A stretch of DNA of 64,000 bases, from contig DATMGH010000004.1 in the NCBI GenBank assembly GCA_035555675.1, positions 62,001-126,000 of the forward strand, read 5' to 3'. The position numbers and the translations under genes were made by a program. Shown here in pieces: positions 26,951 through 36,065 of the stretch. Under the pieces are notes generated by a model. The model ran no database searches, was not told the DNA's origin, and worked only from the letters and a program-made list of their open reading frames with translations. The stretch comes from Solirubrobacter sp035555675. GTDB taxonomy: Bacteria > Actinomycetota > Thermoleophilia > Solirubrobacterales > Solirubrobacteraceae. How positions within the stretch are numbered: position 1 is the first letter of the stretch; every line of letters starts with the position of its first letter.

Positions 26951-27133
26951 ATGGCTTCCGTTCCCCGTCTCTTCCGCCGTGAGCCGGACTCCCGCAAGGG
27001 CATCCGGGAACGGTCGGCGGTCGTGCGGTCGGCGGAGATCGCGGGCCCGGCGTTCCCGCGCCCGGTCACGGGCGAGGAGGCGCGCGCGGCGCTGAAGCGC
27101 TCGAAGGCCCGGCGGGCGGCGTTCAGGACGTAG
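26951..27133 (+). CDS. Small basic hypothetical protein (60 aa)
   Basis: MASVPRLFRREPDSRKGI... is Arg/Ala-rich and has no recognised domain. It starts 1 nt after the membrane-protein stop, in a TGACATG arrangement that supports coupling. Codon use is coding-like. The last 11 nt overlap the convergent acetoacetyl-CoA ligase gene. Confidence 0.5.
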   Translation: MASVPRLFRREPDSRKGIRERSAVVRSAEIAGPAFPRPVTGEEARAALKRSKARRAAFRT

Positions 27134-29027
27134 CGCGCTCGGCGGCGAGCTCGACGAACGGGTCCAGCGCCGCCGGGTTGGCCAGCGAGTCCCGCGCCGC
27201 CGCGCGCTCCGGCGGCGTCCCCATCAGGATCCGCTTGACCGGCAGCTCGAGCACCTTGCCCGAGAGCGTCCGCGGCACCTCGCGCACCGCGATCACGTCG
27301 CTGGGCACGTGCCGCGGCGAGCAGTCCGACCGCACGCGCGACCGGATCTCCGCGACCAGCTCGTCGGTCAGCGACACGCCCTCGCGCAGCACCACGAACA
27401 GCGGCATCCAGGCGTCCGCCCCCGGCACGGGCACGTCCACCACGAGCGCGTCGACCACGTCGTCGATCGCCAGCACGGCGCGGTAGATCTCCGCCGTCCC
27501 CATGCGGATCCCGCCACGGTTGATCGTCGCGTCCGAGCGCCCGCTGATGATCGCGGTCCCACGGTCGGTGATCTCGATCCAGTCCCCGTGCCGCCAGACG
27601 CCCGGGTACGTCGAGAAGTACGCGTCGCGGTAGCGCGAGCCGTCCTCGTCGCCCCAGAAGGAGATCGGCATCGACGGCATCGGCGCCGTGATCACCAGCT
27701 CGCCGACTTCGCCGATCAGCGGCCGGCCGTCCTCGTCCCAGGACTCGACGGCCGCGCCCAGCGCGCGCGCCTGCAGCTCGCCCTCGTAGACGGGCTCCAG
27801 CGGCACGCCGCCCACGAACGCCGTGCACAGGTCGGTGCCGCCCGAGGTGGAGAACAGCCACGTGTCCGTCCCGACGTGGTCGTAGACCCAGCGGAACCCC
27901 TCGGGCGCCAGCGGCGACCCGGTCGACCCGACGGCCCGCAGCGCCGAGAGGTCGCGCCCCGCGGCCGGCTCCACGCCCGCCTTCATGCACGCCCCGATGT
28001 AGGACGCGCTGGTCCCGAACGTGGTCATGCCCGTCCGCGCCGCGAAGTCCCACAGCACGTTCATGTCCGGGTAGCCGGGGGAGCCGTCGAACAGCAGGAT
28101 CGTCGCGTCCGTGAGCAGCCCGGACACGATGAAGTTCCACATCATCCACCCGGTGGTGGTGAACCAGAAGAGGCGGTCGCCGGCCTGCGCGTCGAGGTGC
28201 AGGTGGAGCATCTTCAGGTGCTCGAGGAGGATCCCGCCCTGCGATTGCACGATCGCCTTCGGCAGCCCGGTGGTGCCGGATGAGTAGAGCACCCACAGCG
28301 GGTGGTCGAACGGCACCCGCTCGTACGCCAGCGGCTCGTCGGCGGCCACCAGCGCGTCCCAGCTCGCGTCGCCCAGCACCGCGGTGGCGCGCAGGCCGGG
28401 CATCGCGGCGACGATCGCGTCGAGCTCGGCGGAGCGGTCGAACTCGCGGCCGTTGTAGCGGTAGCGGCGCACGGCCAGCAGGACCTTCGGCTCGATCTGC
28501 GCGAAGCGGTCGATCACGCTGCGCGCGCCGAAGTCCGGCGAGCAGCTCGACCAGACCGCGCCCAGGGAGGCGCACGCGAGGAACGCCGCGACCGTCTCCG
28601 GGATGTTCGGCAGGTAGGCGGCGACGCGGTCGCCGCGCTCGACGCCCGCGGCCCGCAGCCCGGCCGCGATCCGCCGCGTCAGCGCCGCCAGCTCGCCCCA
28701 CGTCCAGGGGACGTCGACGCCCTCCTCGCCGCCCGCGATCAGCGCCAGGACGTCCTCGTCGCGGCCCCGCAGCGCGTGCTCGGCGTAGTTGACGGTCGTC
28801 CCCGGGAACCAGACCGCGCCCGGCATGTCCCGCGCCGCCAGCACCGCCGAGCCGCGCTCGCCGACCTCGAAGCGATCCCAGATCGAGCCCCAGAACCCGT
28901 CCAGGTCGGTCACCGACCAGCGCCACAGGTCCGCGTAGGTGCCGAACCCGCGCGAGCGCATGTACTCGCCCATCGCCGCACGCGAGAGCAGCGATTCCGG
29001 CGGCGTCCAGAGGATCGGCGGCGTCAT
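27123..29027 (-). CDS. aacS: Acetoacetate-CoA ligase
   Basis: Activates acetoacetate to acetoacetyl-CoA with ATP. It has the N-terminal ACAS_N-like segment (YADLWRWSVTDLDGFWGSIWDRF), the AMP-binding loop YSSGTTGLPKA, and the family-specific FGTSASYIGACMKAG and STSGGTDLCTAFVGG blocks, with the C-terminal catalytic Lys in PRTLSGKVLELPVKRIL. 634 aa, normal for AacS. ATG 29027 lies only 12 nt from the divergent HipA-like start, so its promoter must overlap that gene. Confidence 0.93.
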   Translation of the reverse strand: MTPPILWTPPESLLSRAAMGEYMRSRGFGTYADLWRWSVTDLDGFWGSIWDRFEVGERGSAVLAARDMPGAVWFPGTTVNYAEHALRGRDEDVLALIAGGEEGVDVPWTWGELAALTRRIAAGLRAAGVERGDRVAAYLPNIPETVAAFLACASLGAVWSSCSPDFGARSVIDRFAQIEPKVLLAVRRYRYNGREFDRSAELDAIVAAMPGLRATAVLGDASWDALVAADEPLAYERVPFDHPLWVLYSSGTTGLPKAIVQSQGGILLEHLKMLHLHLDAQAGDRLFWFTTTGWMMWNFIVSGLLTDATILLFDGSPGYPDMNVLWDFAARTGMTTFGTSASYIGACMKAGVEPAAGRDLSALRAVGSTGSPLAPEGFRWVYDHVGTDTWLFSTSGGTDLCTAFVGGVPLEPVYEGELQARALGAAVESWDEDGRPLIGEVGELVITAPMPSMPISFWGDEDGSRYRDAYFSTYPGVWRHGDWIEITDRGTAIISGRSDATINRGGIRMGTAEIYRAVLAIDDVVDALVVDVPVPGADAWMPLFVVLREGVSLTDELVAEIRSRVRSDCSPRHVPSDVIAVREVPRTLSGKVLELPVKRILMGTPPERAAARDSLANPAALDPFVELAAERATS

Positions 29028-29039
29028 CGGTCCGCCATC

Positions 29040-29774
29040 ATGCCACGCGTGCTGCGCACCGTGACCGCCACCCGCTACGTGACGCCCCTGCGCGAGGGCG
29101 GCTCGCTCCCGGGCATCGTCGAGGCCGACGACGACGGCCTGTACGTGCTCAAGTTCCACGGCGCGGGCCAGGGCCCGAAGGCGCTCGCGGCCGAGATCGT
29201 GGGCGGCGAGCTGGCCCGCGACCTCGGCCTGCCGGTGCCGGAGCTGGTGCTGATCGAGCTCGACCCGGCGCTGGGCAACGCCGAGCCCGACCCGGAGATC
29301 CAGGAGCTGATCGCGGCGTCGGGCGGGATCAACCTCGGCGTCGACTTCCTGCCTGGCTCGCTTCCGTACAACCCGGCGCTGCCGCCGGACCCGGAGCTGG
29401 CCGCCGACGTGGTGTGGCTCGATGCGCTGATCACCAACGTCGACCGCACGCCGCGCAACCCGAACCTGCTGCGCTGGCACCACGACCTCTACCTGATCGA
29501 CCACGGCGCGGCGCTGTACGCGTTCCACGGCCCGGACCCGCTGCAGCGCGCGCGGACGCCGTTCGCCGCGATCGCCGACCACGTGCTGCTGGGCGACGCC
29601 GGGTCGATCGAGGACGCCGACGCGCGCCTCGCGCCGCGCGCCGACCCGGCGAAGGCGGCCGCGCTCGTCCCGCCCGAGTGGGCGGACGGCGGCCCGTACG
29701 CCGAGTTCCTGTCGGAGCGGTTGACCGCGCCGCGCGCGTTCGCGGAGGAGGCCGAGCGTGTCCGCACGGCGTAG
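29040..29774 (+). CDS. HipA-like kinase domain protein (HipA_2 family)
   Basis: 244 aa. Kinase-like features: LYVLKFHGAGQGPKAL with Lys38, catalytic-loop-like D128ALITNVDRTPRNPN142, and D154HG resembling the metal-binding DFG/DHG. It lacks the HipA N-terminal subdomain. The next gene (DUF3037) overlaps it by 17 nt; the pairing of these families is known from other genomes. Function unproven; a stress or toxin-like kinase is a possibility, not a conclusion. GTG 29049 is an alternative start (MLRTVTATRYV). Confidence 0.85.
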   Translation: MPRVLRTVTATRYVTPLREGGSLPGIVEADDDGLYVLKFHGAGQGPKALAAEIVGGELARDLGLPVPELVLIELDPALGNAEPDPEIQELIAASGGINLGVDFLPGSLPYNPALPPDPELAADVVWLDALITNVDRTPRNPNLLRWHHDLYLIDHGAALYAFHGPDPLQRARTPFAAIADHVLLGDAGSIEDADARLAPRADPAKAAALVPPEWADGGPYAEFLSERLTAPRAFAEEAERVRTA

Positions 29775-30147
29775 CCCGTTCCAGTACGCGGCGCTGCGCG
29801 TCGTCCCGCGCGTGGAGCGCGGCGAGGCGGTCAACGCCGGCGTCGTGCTGTTCTGCCGCCCGCTGCGGTTCCTCGGTGCCCGTACGCAGCTCGACGACGC
29901 GCTGCTGGCCGCGCTCGCCCCCGGCTGCGACCCGCGCGAGGTGCGCGCGCAGCTCGCGACGATCGAGCGCATCGCGCGCGGCGAGCCGGACGGCGGGGCG
30001 ATCGCGGCGCTCCCGCAGTCCGACCGCTTCCACTGGCTGGTCGCGCCCGCGAGCACGATCGTGCAGGCCGGCCCGGTGCACACGGGCCTGACCACGGACC
30101 CGGCCGGCGAGCTCGACAACCTGTTCACGCGGCTGGTGACGCGCTGA
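29758..30147 (+). CDS. DUF3037 family protein
   Basis: 129 aa starting at GTG 29758, overlapping the HipA-like gene by 17 nt. The pattern FQYAALRVVPRVERGEAVNAGVVLFCRPLRFLGAR is typical of DUF3037, as is the C-terminal HTGLTTDPAGELDNLFTRLV. It is the partner gene of the HipA-like kinase. Could be a substrate, inhibitor or adaptor; nothing in the sequence decides. Confidence 0.85.
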   Translation: MSARRSPFQYAALRVVPRVERGEAVNAGVVLFCRPLRFLGARTQLDDALLAALAPGCDPREVRAQLATIERIARGEPDGGAIAALPQSDRFHWLVAPASTIVQAGPVHTGLTTDPAGELDNLFTRLVTR

Positions 30148-30155
30148 GGCGCGGG

Positions 30156-33100
30156 CTACCGCAGCCGCACGTCGTCGACCAGCGCCAGGCTCTCGAAGAA
30201 GTGCAGCGCCGCGGCGGTGGTCCGTTGCGGGATCACCTCCTCGACGGAGAGCTCGAGCGTGAACTCCCGGCCCAGCGTCGCGGCGGGAACCGTCGTGCTC
30301 ATGCGCTTCCACCCGGACTGGCCCACGACCGCATCGCCGTCGTTGATCGCGGTCCCCAGCGAGAAGATGCCGGTGACGCGGGTGAAGAGGTCGTTGACCT
30401 TGATCGACCTGAGCACCCGCCGCTGTCCGCCGACCGGGCGCACGGCGATCTCGAACCGGTCGTTGTCCTCGATCGTGTAGGGGAAGCCGATCGGCCGGAT
30501 GTACTCGGGGTACTCCTCGGTGAGGAAGTTGTAGGCGGCCGAGATCGTGATCCGGTCGTTCTCGAGCAGACCGGCCGGGACCCGGATCGTCTTGGTCACC
30601 GCCGCCTGATCCAGCGGCTGCGACGTCGGCAGGTAGACGGTCGGCAGCGCGAGCATGCGCTTGCCGTGGATCGGGCGGATCGGTCCGAAGCGGCCGATCA
30701 CGCGGGCCTTGCCGCCGTTCTCCCACGTGTCGAGGCCGGCCTCGAAGCCGCCGTTGAAGAGCGCCTCGAAGGCGTCGACGCGCGGGCCGACGTCCTGGTC
30801 GAGCGGCACGCCCGTCGCGAGCAGCCGCGCGCGCACCTCGGCGGGCGTCAACCGCTCCTGGCTGAGCAGCAGCGAGACGACGCCGGCGACCACGGGCGCG
30901 GCCATCGACGTGCCCCCGCGTTCCGTGTAGGCCCCGCCCGCGAACGTTGAGCGGACGTTCGTCCCCGGGGCGGCGAGATCGACCCACGGGCCGTAGTTCG
31001 AACCGTCGTCGTCGCGGTTCGGGTGGACGTAGCGCACGTCGCCGGGCGTGACGTTCCCGACCGCGATCACGTCCGGCCGGTAGATCGCGGCCCCGTAGTA
31101 CTCGGTGCGCTGATAGGCGGCCGGGTAGTACTCGGTCGACACGTTGTCGTTGCCGGCGGCCGCGACGACGACGACGCCGTTGCGTCGCGCCTCGTCGAGC
31201 GCCTCGATGACCACGCGCTCGCGCGCGCCGCCCGCCAGGCTCATATTGATCACGCGCGCCTGGTGCGCGACGGCGTACCGGATGCCGGCGGCCACGCTGG
31301 TGCCCGAGGTCAAGCACTCGCCTTTGGTCGGGAAGACCTTGACGGGCAGCACCGCCGCGCTCCAGTTGACGCCGGCGACGCCGACGCCGTTGTTGGTCGC
31401 GGCGGCGGCGATCCCGGCCACGTGGGTGCCGTGCCCGGCGGAGCCCATGCACAGGTCGTTGGGATCGTCGTCGCGGTCGGCGATGTCCGTGCCGCGCAGC
31501 AGCCGCGTGAACAGGTCGGGATGGTCGGCGTCGACCCCGGTGTCGAGCACGGCGATGATGACCGTGCGGGCCTGCCCTCGGTTGACGATCCAGGCGCTCT
31601 CCGCGCCGATCTGCGGCAGATGCGCCTGCCGGGAGTACTGCGGGTCGTTCGGCACGACCCCCGCGGGCTCGCCGGTGTGGATCGCCTCGGCGTCAACGAC
31701 GTCCTCGGCCTCGGCGACGGCGGCGAGGATCGCGTCGAGCGCCGCGCGCGAGCCGACCGGTGCGATCGCGATCTCCCAGCTCGTCGGGCCGATGCGCCCG
31801 ACGACCGTCCCCGACACGCGCATCGCCGCCGCGGCGGCCGCGGCGTAGCCGCTGCCGGCGGTCGTCCAGACCGTGATGCGGTCAGGGACGATCGGCGCGG
31901 CGCCGCCGGCCAGCGGCTCGGCCTCCGACGCGCTCGCCGGCCCGGTGGGCGCGCCGGCGGGCAGGACGTCGACGGTGACCGTGCCCGACCGCTCGGCGCC
32001 GTCCACGGTGGCGTCCACGCGCAGCGCGCCCGCGCTCGTGACGACCGCCGACCAGAGGCCGTCCCCGGCCACCAGGTCACCGCCCGTGCCGTCGTCGGAC
32101 AGCGTGCCGAGGATCGCGCCGCCGGCGCTGACCGTCGGCTGCCCGGTGATGGCGCCGCGCAGGGACGCGCTGACCAGGATCTCCGGCGCCGTCCCGGCCT
32201 GGATCGCGTCCGGCCAGGCGGTGACGGACACGTCCGGGACCGCGGCGGGGTCGTGCGTGACGATCGTGCTGACCACGGCCGCTTCCGCCGTGACGCCGCC
32301 CGCCGCGCGTGCGCCGAAGCGGCTCACGACGACGTTCGGATCGTCCTCGGTGGTGCGGTGCTCGCCGGCGGGCAGCTCGATCTCGTCGTTCGCGACCAGC
32401 GGTCCGACGGCGATCTCGGTGGGCTCGCCGCCCGCGATCCGCGCGCTCAGCGTGATGTCGTCCAGCGCGGGGGCGTCGGCGAACGTGACGGGTGCGCGGC
32501 GGAGGACGACGGCGCCGTCGGCGAGCGTGACGGCCGCGACCAGCTCGACGGTGCCGCCGGCGAGCGCGGCGACGTCCTCGTCGCCGAGCGCCGGGAAGAG
32601 CTCGAACGGCAGCGCCGCGGCGTCGCCGCCGGCCAGCTCCAGCTCACCGCCCGCGCCCAGGTTGACGTTGCCCGCGATCGGCTGGACGGCCTCGCTGCCG
32701 CAGTCGGGCGCCGGGCACCGGTCGCCGGTCAGCTCGATCCCGGCCGCGGCCGGCAGGACGGTGCGGCGCCCGCCGTCGACGCGCTCCAGCCAGACGGCGA
32801 CGTCCGCGACGGCCTCGCCCGCCGGATACGCCGCGACGACGTCGATCCGGCCGGCGACCGTGCGCTCGTTCTCGTCGGTGAGGCAGGGCCCGTCGGGCTC
32901 GTTGCGGACCGTCGCCGTGTAGCTGATCGTGTCGCCCTCGACGACCGACGCGGGACCGGGGTCGACCGCGACGGCGAGCCGCGCACGGCAGGCGCCGACG
33001 TGGAGCCGCAGCGTCGTGGCGGTCGCCGGCGCGGGCGTCGGAACCGGCGTCCCGGCCGCGGGCGGCGTGGCCGCCGGCGTCGGCGCCGGGGACGCCGCGG

Positions 33101-33608
33101 CCGGGAGCGGCGCCGGAGCGGCGGTTGGGACCGGGGCGGGCGCCGGCGCGGGGGCGGGCGGCGCCTGCGCGGCGGCGAGGACGCGGAGCCGGCGGGCGGC
33201 GACGCGGCAGTTGTTGCGCTCCGAGCGCTCGCGCACGCGGCGCGCCTGGTCGGCACAGGCGATCAGCCGGTACTGGCCGGCCGCCACGCTCGCCGCCGTG
33301 CGCACGCGGACCGTGCGGCGGGACGAGCGCCCGCGCCGCAGGGCCGGCGTCGCCAGCGTGTGCAGGGTCACGTCGCGCGCGTCGAGCTTGGCGTCGCGGG
33401 AGAGGTACAGGCGGGTGCGCGTGCGGGCGACGGCGCCGGCGCCGCGGTTGCGCACGGTGACGGTCACCGTGAACGGCTGGCCGGCGCCGATCGTCGTCAC
33501 GCGCGGTGCGACCGCGCCGACCGTCAGGTCGCCCCGCGGTGCGGCCTGCGCGGCGCCCGGCGCGCACAGGCCCAGCAGAGCCATCGCCAGCAATGACCAA
33601 CGTCGCAT
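30156..33608 (-). CDS. Secreted subtilisin-family (S8) serine protease, multidomain
   Basis: 1150 aa with signal peptide 1-22 (RRWSLLAMALLGLCAPG). Next come a CARDB-like beta domain (about 25-135), a Pro/Ala linker (about 145-200), about 400 residues of Ig-like beta domains, a propeptide-like segment, and the S8 domain with Asp688 (LDTG), His724 (HGTH) and Ser899 (GTSMAAP), then a C-terminal beta domain (about 950-1150). Positions are approximate. ATG 33608 is supported by GGAGGG upstream. Probably an extracellular degradative protease. Minus strand, convergent with the DUF3037 gene. Confidence 0.95.
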   Translation of the reverse strand: MRRWSLLAMALLGLCAPGAAQAAPRGDLTVGAVAPRVTTIGAGQPFTVTVTVRNRGAGAVARTRTRLYLSRDAKLDARDVTLHTLATPALRRGRSSRRTVRVRTAASVAAGQYRLIACADQARRVRERSERNNCRVAARRLRVLAAAQAPPAPAPAPAPVPTAAPAPLPAAASPAPTPAATPPAAGTPVPTPAPATATTLRLHVGACRARLAVAVDPGPASVVEGDTISYTATVRNEPDGPCLTDENERTVAGRIDVVAAYPAGEAVADVAVWLERVDGGRRTVLPAAAGIELTGDRCPAPDCGSEAVQPIAGNVNLGAGGELELAGGDAAALPFELFPALGDEDVAALAGGTVELVAAVTLADGAVVLRRAPVTFADAPALDDITLSARIAGGEPTEIAVGPLVANDEIELPAGEHRTTEDDPNVVVSRFGARAAGGVTAEAAVVSTIVTHDPAAVPDVSVTAWPDAIQAGTAPEILVSASLRGAITGQPTVSAGGAILGTLSDDGTGGDLVAGDGLWSAVVTSAGALRVDATVDGAERSGTVTVDVLPAGAPTGPASASEAEPLAGGAAPIVPDRITVWTTAGSGYAAAAAAAMRVSGTVVGRIGPTSWEIAIAPVGSRAALDAILAAVAEAEDVVDAEAIHTGEPAGVVPNDPQYSRQAHLPQIGAESAWIVNRGQARTVIIAVLDTGVDADHPDLFTRLLRGTDIADRDDDPNDLCMGSAGHGTHVAGIAAAATNNGVGVAGVNWSAAVLPVKVFPTKGECLTSGTSVAAGIRYAVAHQARVINMSLAGGARERVVIEALDEARRNGVVVVAAAGNDNVSTEYYPAAYQRTEYYGAAIYRPDVIAVGNVTPGDVRYVHPNRDDDGSNYGPWVDLAAPGTNVRSTFAGGAYTERGGTSMAAPVVAGVVSLLLSQERLTPAEVRARLLATGVPLDQDVGPRVDAFEALFNGGFEAGLDTWENGGKARVIGRFGPIRPIHGKRMLALPTVYLPTSQPLDQAAVTKTIRVPAGLLENDRITISAAYNFLTEEYPEYIRPIGFPYTIEDNDRFEIAVRPVGGQRRVLRSIKVNDLFTRVTGIFSLGTAINDGDAVVGQSGWKRMSTTVPAATLGREFTLELSVEEVIPQRTTAAALHFFESLALVDDVRLR

Positions 33609-33706
33609 CGACGCTCCCTCCGTGGAGTGGCGCTCACCGGCGATGAGCGCAAGATGAGCGCGCGAAGCTATCACGCGGACCGCGTCCAGCCGACCGCCCC
33701 ACCCCG

Positions 33707-33712
33707 TAGACT
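33707..33712 (+). promoter_or_regulatory. -10 box for the zinc-ribbon GAF operon
   Basis: TAGACT lies 12 nt before ATG 33725 in the 116-nt divergent gap, so the leader would be about 6 nt. Confidence 0.4.
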
Positions 33713-33724
33713 CGAACGCGCGGG

Positions 33725-34240
33725 ATGCCTTACTTGACGTGCTCGAGTTGCGGTGTGCGTACCTACGCGGTCAGCGAGGGGATGTGCCCGGGATGCGGCG
33801 CGCGCCTGCGCCGCCCGGGTCCGCCCGCCGGCCCGCGGCCCGCGGCGGCCGATCCGCTGCGCGCGCAGCTCGCGCTCGCGTGCCGTGAGCTGGAGGTCGA
33901 CGCCGCGCTGCTGTCGGAGATCCAGGGCGGCCAGGAGCACGTGCGCTGGGGCGTGGGGGAGACCCGGTACGTCGGCCTGACGGTCCCGCTCGAGGACACG
34001 GTGTGCGCACGGCTGCTGGACGGGCGGATCGGCAACGTCGTGGCCGACATGACGCTCGAGCCGGCGCTCGAGCGCATCGTCGACGGCACCTATCGCGCCT
34101 ACATCGGCGTCCCGTTCCGGACCGTCGACGCGCGCGCCTACGTGCTCTGCTGCCTGGCCCGCGAAGCGCGGCCGCGGCTGGGCGCGGCCGACGTCCAGTT
34201 CCTGCAGGGCGTCGCGGAGAGCCTGCGGCCGCTGCTATGA
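33725..34240 (+). CDS. Zinc-ribbon plus GAF-domain protein
   Basis: 171 aa. A zinc ribbon at the N-terminus (C6-x2-C9 ... C21-x2-C24), then a Pro-rich linker and a GAF-like fold (about 45-171) with VPLEDTVCARLLDGRIGNVVADM and YIGVPFRTVDARAYVLCCLAR. Likely a cytosolic sensor with unknown ligand. Overlaps the next gene (ATGA), so sensing may relate to sugar oxidation, but this is inference. Confidence 0.75.
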   Translation: MPYLTCSSCGVRTYAVSEGMCPGCGARLRRPGPPAGPRPAAADPLRAQLALACRELEVDAALLSEIQGGQEHVRWGVGETRYVGLTVPLEDTVCARLLDGRIGNVVADMTLEPALERIVDGTYRAYIGVPFRTVDARAYVLCCLAREARPRLGAADVQFLQGVAESLRPLL

Positions 34241-35376
34241 AGCGCTGGCTGCTCGTCGCGCTGGCACTGGCCGGCTGCGGATCGCAGACCGTCGACCGCC
34301 CCGCGGAGGCGAAGGGCGCGGTGCGGCTGCAGCGCGTCGGGACGTTCGACGCGCCGGTCTACGTCACCGCACCGCCCGGCGACCGCTCGCGGCTGTTCGT
34401 GGTCGAGAAGGGCGGCACGGTGCGGGTGGTGCGCGACGGGCGCAAGCTCGGCACGCCGTTCCTGGACCTGCGCGGACAGGTCACGACCGGCTCCGAGCAG
34501 GGCCTGCTGTCGCTGGCGTTCGCGCCCGACTACGCGAAGTCCGGCCTGTTCTACGTCGACTACACGGACACCGACGGCAACACGCGCGTGGTCGAGTACA
34601 AGCGCCGCAGCGCGGACGTCGCGGACCCCGGCTCGGCGCGCGTGGTGCTCACGCAGGCCCAGCCGGAGTCCAACCACAACGGCGGGCTGCTGCTGTTCGG
34701 GCCGGACAAGCGCCTGTACATCGGGCTCGGGGACGGCGGCGGCGGGGGCGACCAGCACGGCGCGCACGGCAACGGGCAGTCGCTCGGCACACTGCTGGGC
34801 AAGATCCTGCGGATCGACCCGCGCCCGTCCGGCGGCAAGCCCTACGGCATCCCCTCGGACAACCCGTTCGTGCGCCGCTCCGGCGCGCGGCCGGAGATCT
34901 ACAGCTACGGCCTGCGCAACCCGTGGCGGTTCTCGTTCGACCGCCGGACCGGGGACCTGTCGATCGGCGACGTCGGCCAGAACGAGATCGAGGAGATCGA
35001 CTTCGTGCGCCGCGGCCAGGGCCGGGGCGCGAACTTCGGCTGGCGCGTGTACGAGGGCAACGCGCGCTACACGCCGCGTGAGCGCGCGCCCGGCGCGGTC
35101 AAGCCGGTGATCACCGAGCGCCACTCGGCCGGCAACTGCTCGATCACCGGCGGCGTCGTGATCCGCGACCCGGCGTTGCGCGCCTGGCGCGGCCGCTACG
35201 TGTTCGGGGACTTCTGCCGCGGCGTGATCCAGACCGCGATCCTGTCGCCGGGACGCGCTCGCAACCTGACCGACCGATCGCTGCGGGTGCCGCAGCTGTC
35301 CTCCTTCGGCGAGGATGCCCGCGGGCGCGTCTACGCGGTCTCGCTCGACGGCCCCGTCTACCGGTTCGTGCAGTGA
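34237..35376 (+). CDS. PQQ-dependent sugar dehydrogenase family lipoprotein
   Basis: Six-bladed beta-propeller related to soluble aldose sugar dehydrogenase/GdhB. 379 aa with a lipobox (LALAGC, Cys14) that should anchor it outside the membrane. The motif ESNHNGGLLLFGPDKRLYIGLGDGG with the catalytic-type His and the C-terminal NFGWRVYEG ... GGVVIRDP are typical. Ca2+/PQQ dependence is known for the family. Translationally coupled to the GAF protein before and the MBL hydrolase after (GTGA). Confidence 0.92.
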   Translation: MKRWLLVALALAGCGSQTVDRPAEAKGAVRLQRVGTFDAPVYVTAPPGDRSRLFVVEKGGTVRVVRDGRKLGTPFLDLRGQVTTGSEQGLLSLAFAPDYAKSGLFYVDYTDTDGNTRVVEYKRRSADVADPGSARVVLTQAQPESNHNGGLLLFGPDKRLYIGLGDGGGGGDQHGAHGNGQSLGTLLGKILRIDPRPSGGKPYGIPSDNPFVRRSGARPEIYSYGLRNPWRFSFDRRTGDLSIGDVGQNEIEEIDFVRRGQGRGANFGWRVYEGNARYTPRERAPGAVKPVITERHSAGNCSITGGVVIRDPALRAWRGRYVFGDFCRGVIQTAILSPGRARNLTDRSLRVPQLSSFGEDARGRVYAVSLDGPVYRFVQ

Positions 35377-36065
35377 TCCTGCGCGTCCGCGCGCCGAACC
35401 CGAGCCCGCTGACGCTGAGCGGGACCAACACGTGGGTGGTGGGGCGCGACCCGGCCTGGGTCGTCGACCCGGGGCCGGACATCGGCGCGCACGTGGACGC
35501 CGTCGCGGCCGCGGTGCGGGAGCGCGGCGGGCTCGGCGGGATCGCGCTCACGCACGGGCACGCCGACCACGCGGAGGCGATCCCGGCCCTGCGGGCCCGG
35601 CTCGGGGACGCGCCGGTGGGCGCGTTCGGGGACGTGGGGGACGCGTTCGGCCCGTTCGCGGTCCTGCACGTGCCCGGCCACACCGACGACCACCTGGTGT
35701 TCGTGGCCGGCCGCGCCGCGTTCACCGGCGACGCGGTGCTCGGGGAGGGCAGCGTGTTCGTGAGCGGGCGGCTGCGGGAGTACCTCGACGGGCTGCGCCG
35801 GCTGCGGGCGCTCGAGCTCGACGCGCTCTACCCCGGCCACGGCGACGAGGTCACCGACCCGGCGGCGAAGCTCGATCAGTACCTCGCCCACCGCGCCGAC
35901 CGCGAGCGGCGGCTGCTGGCCGCGCTCGACGCCGGCGCGCGCGGCGAGGACGAGCTGCTCGACGCCGCCTGGGCGGACGCGCCCGCGAGCGTGCGGCAGT
36001 TCGCCGCGCTCTCGCTGCGCGCACACCTCGAGAAGCTGCGCGAAGAGGGCCGGCTACCCGCGTAG
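35373..36065 (+). CDS. MBL-fold metallo-hydrolase (LACTB2-like)
   Basis: 230 aa. The zinc motif T-H61-G-H63-A-D65-H66 and downstream HVPGHTDDH and YPGHGDEVTDP are present, followed by a C-terminal winged-helix-like segment (SVRQFAALSLRAHLEKLREEGRL) as in LACTB2/glyoxalase II-like hydrolases. GTG 35373 overlaps the sugar dehydrogenase stop. Substrate unknown. Its last 12 nt overlap the convergent dehydrogenase gene. Confidence 0.9.
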   Translation: MILRVRAPNPSPLTLSGTNTWVVGRDPAWVVDPGPDIGAHVDAVAAAVRERGGLGGIALTHGHADHAEAIPALRARLGDAPVGAFGDVGDAFGPFAVLHVPGHTDDHLVFVAGRAAFTGDAVLGEGSVFVSGRLREYLDGLRRLRALELDALYPGHGDEVTDPAAKLDQYLAHRADRERRLLAALDAGARGEDELLDAAWADAPASVRQFAALSLRAHLEKLREEGRLPA

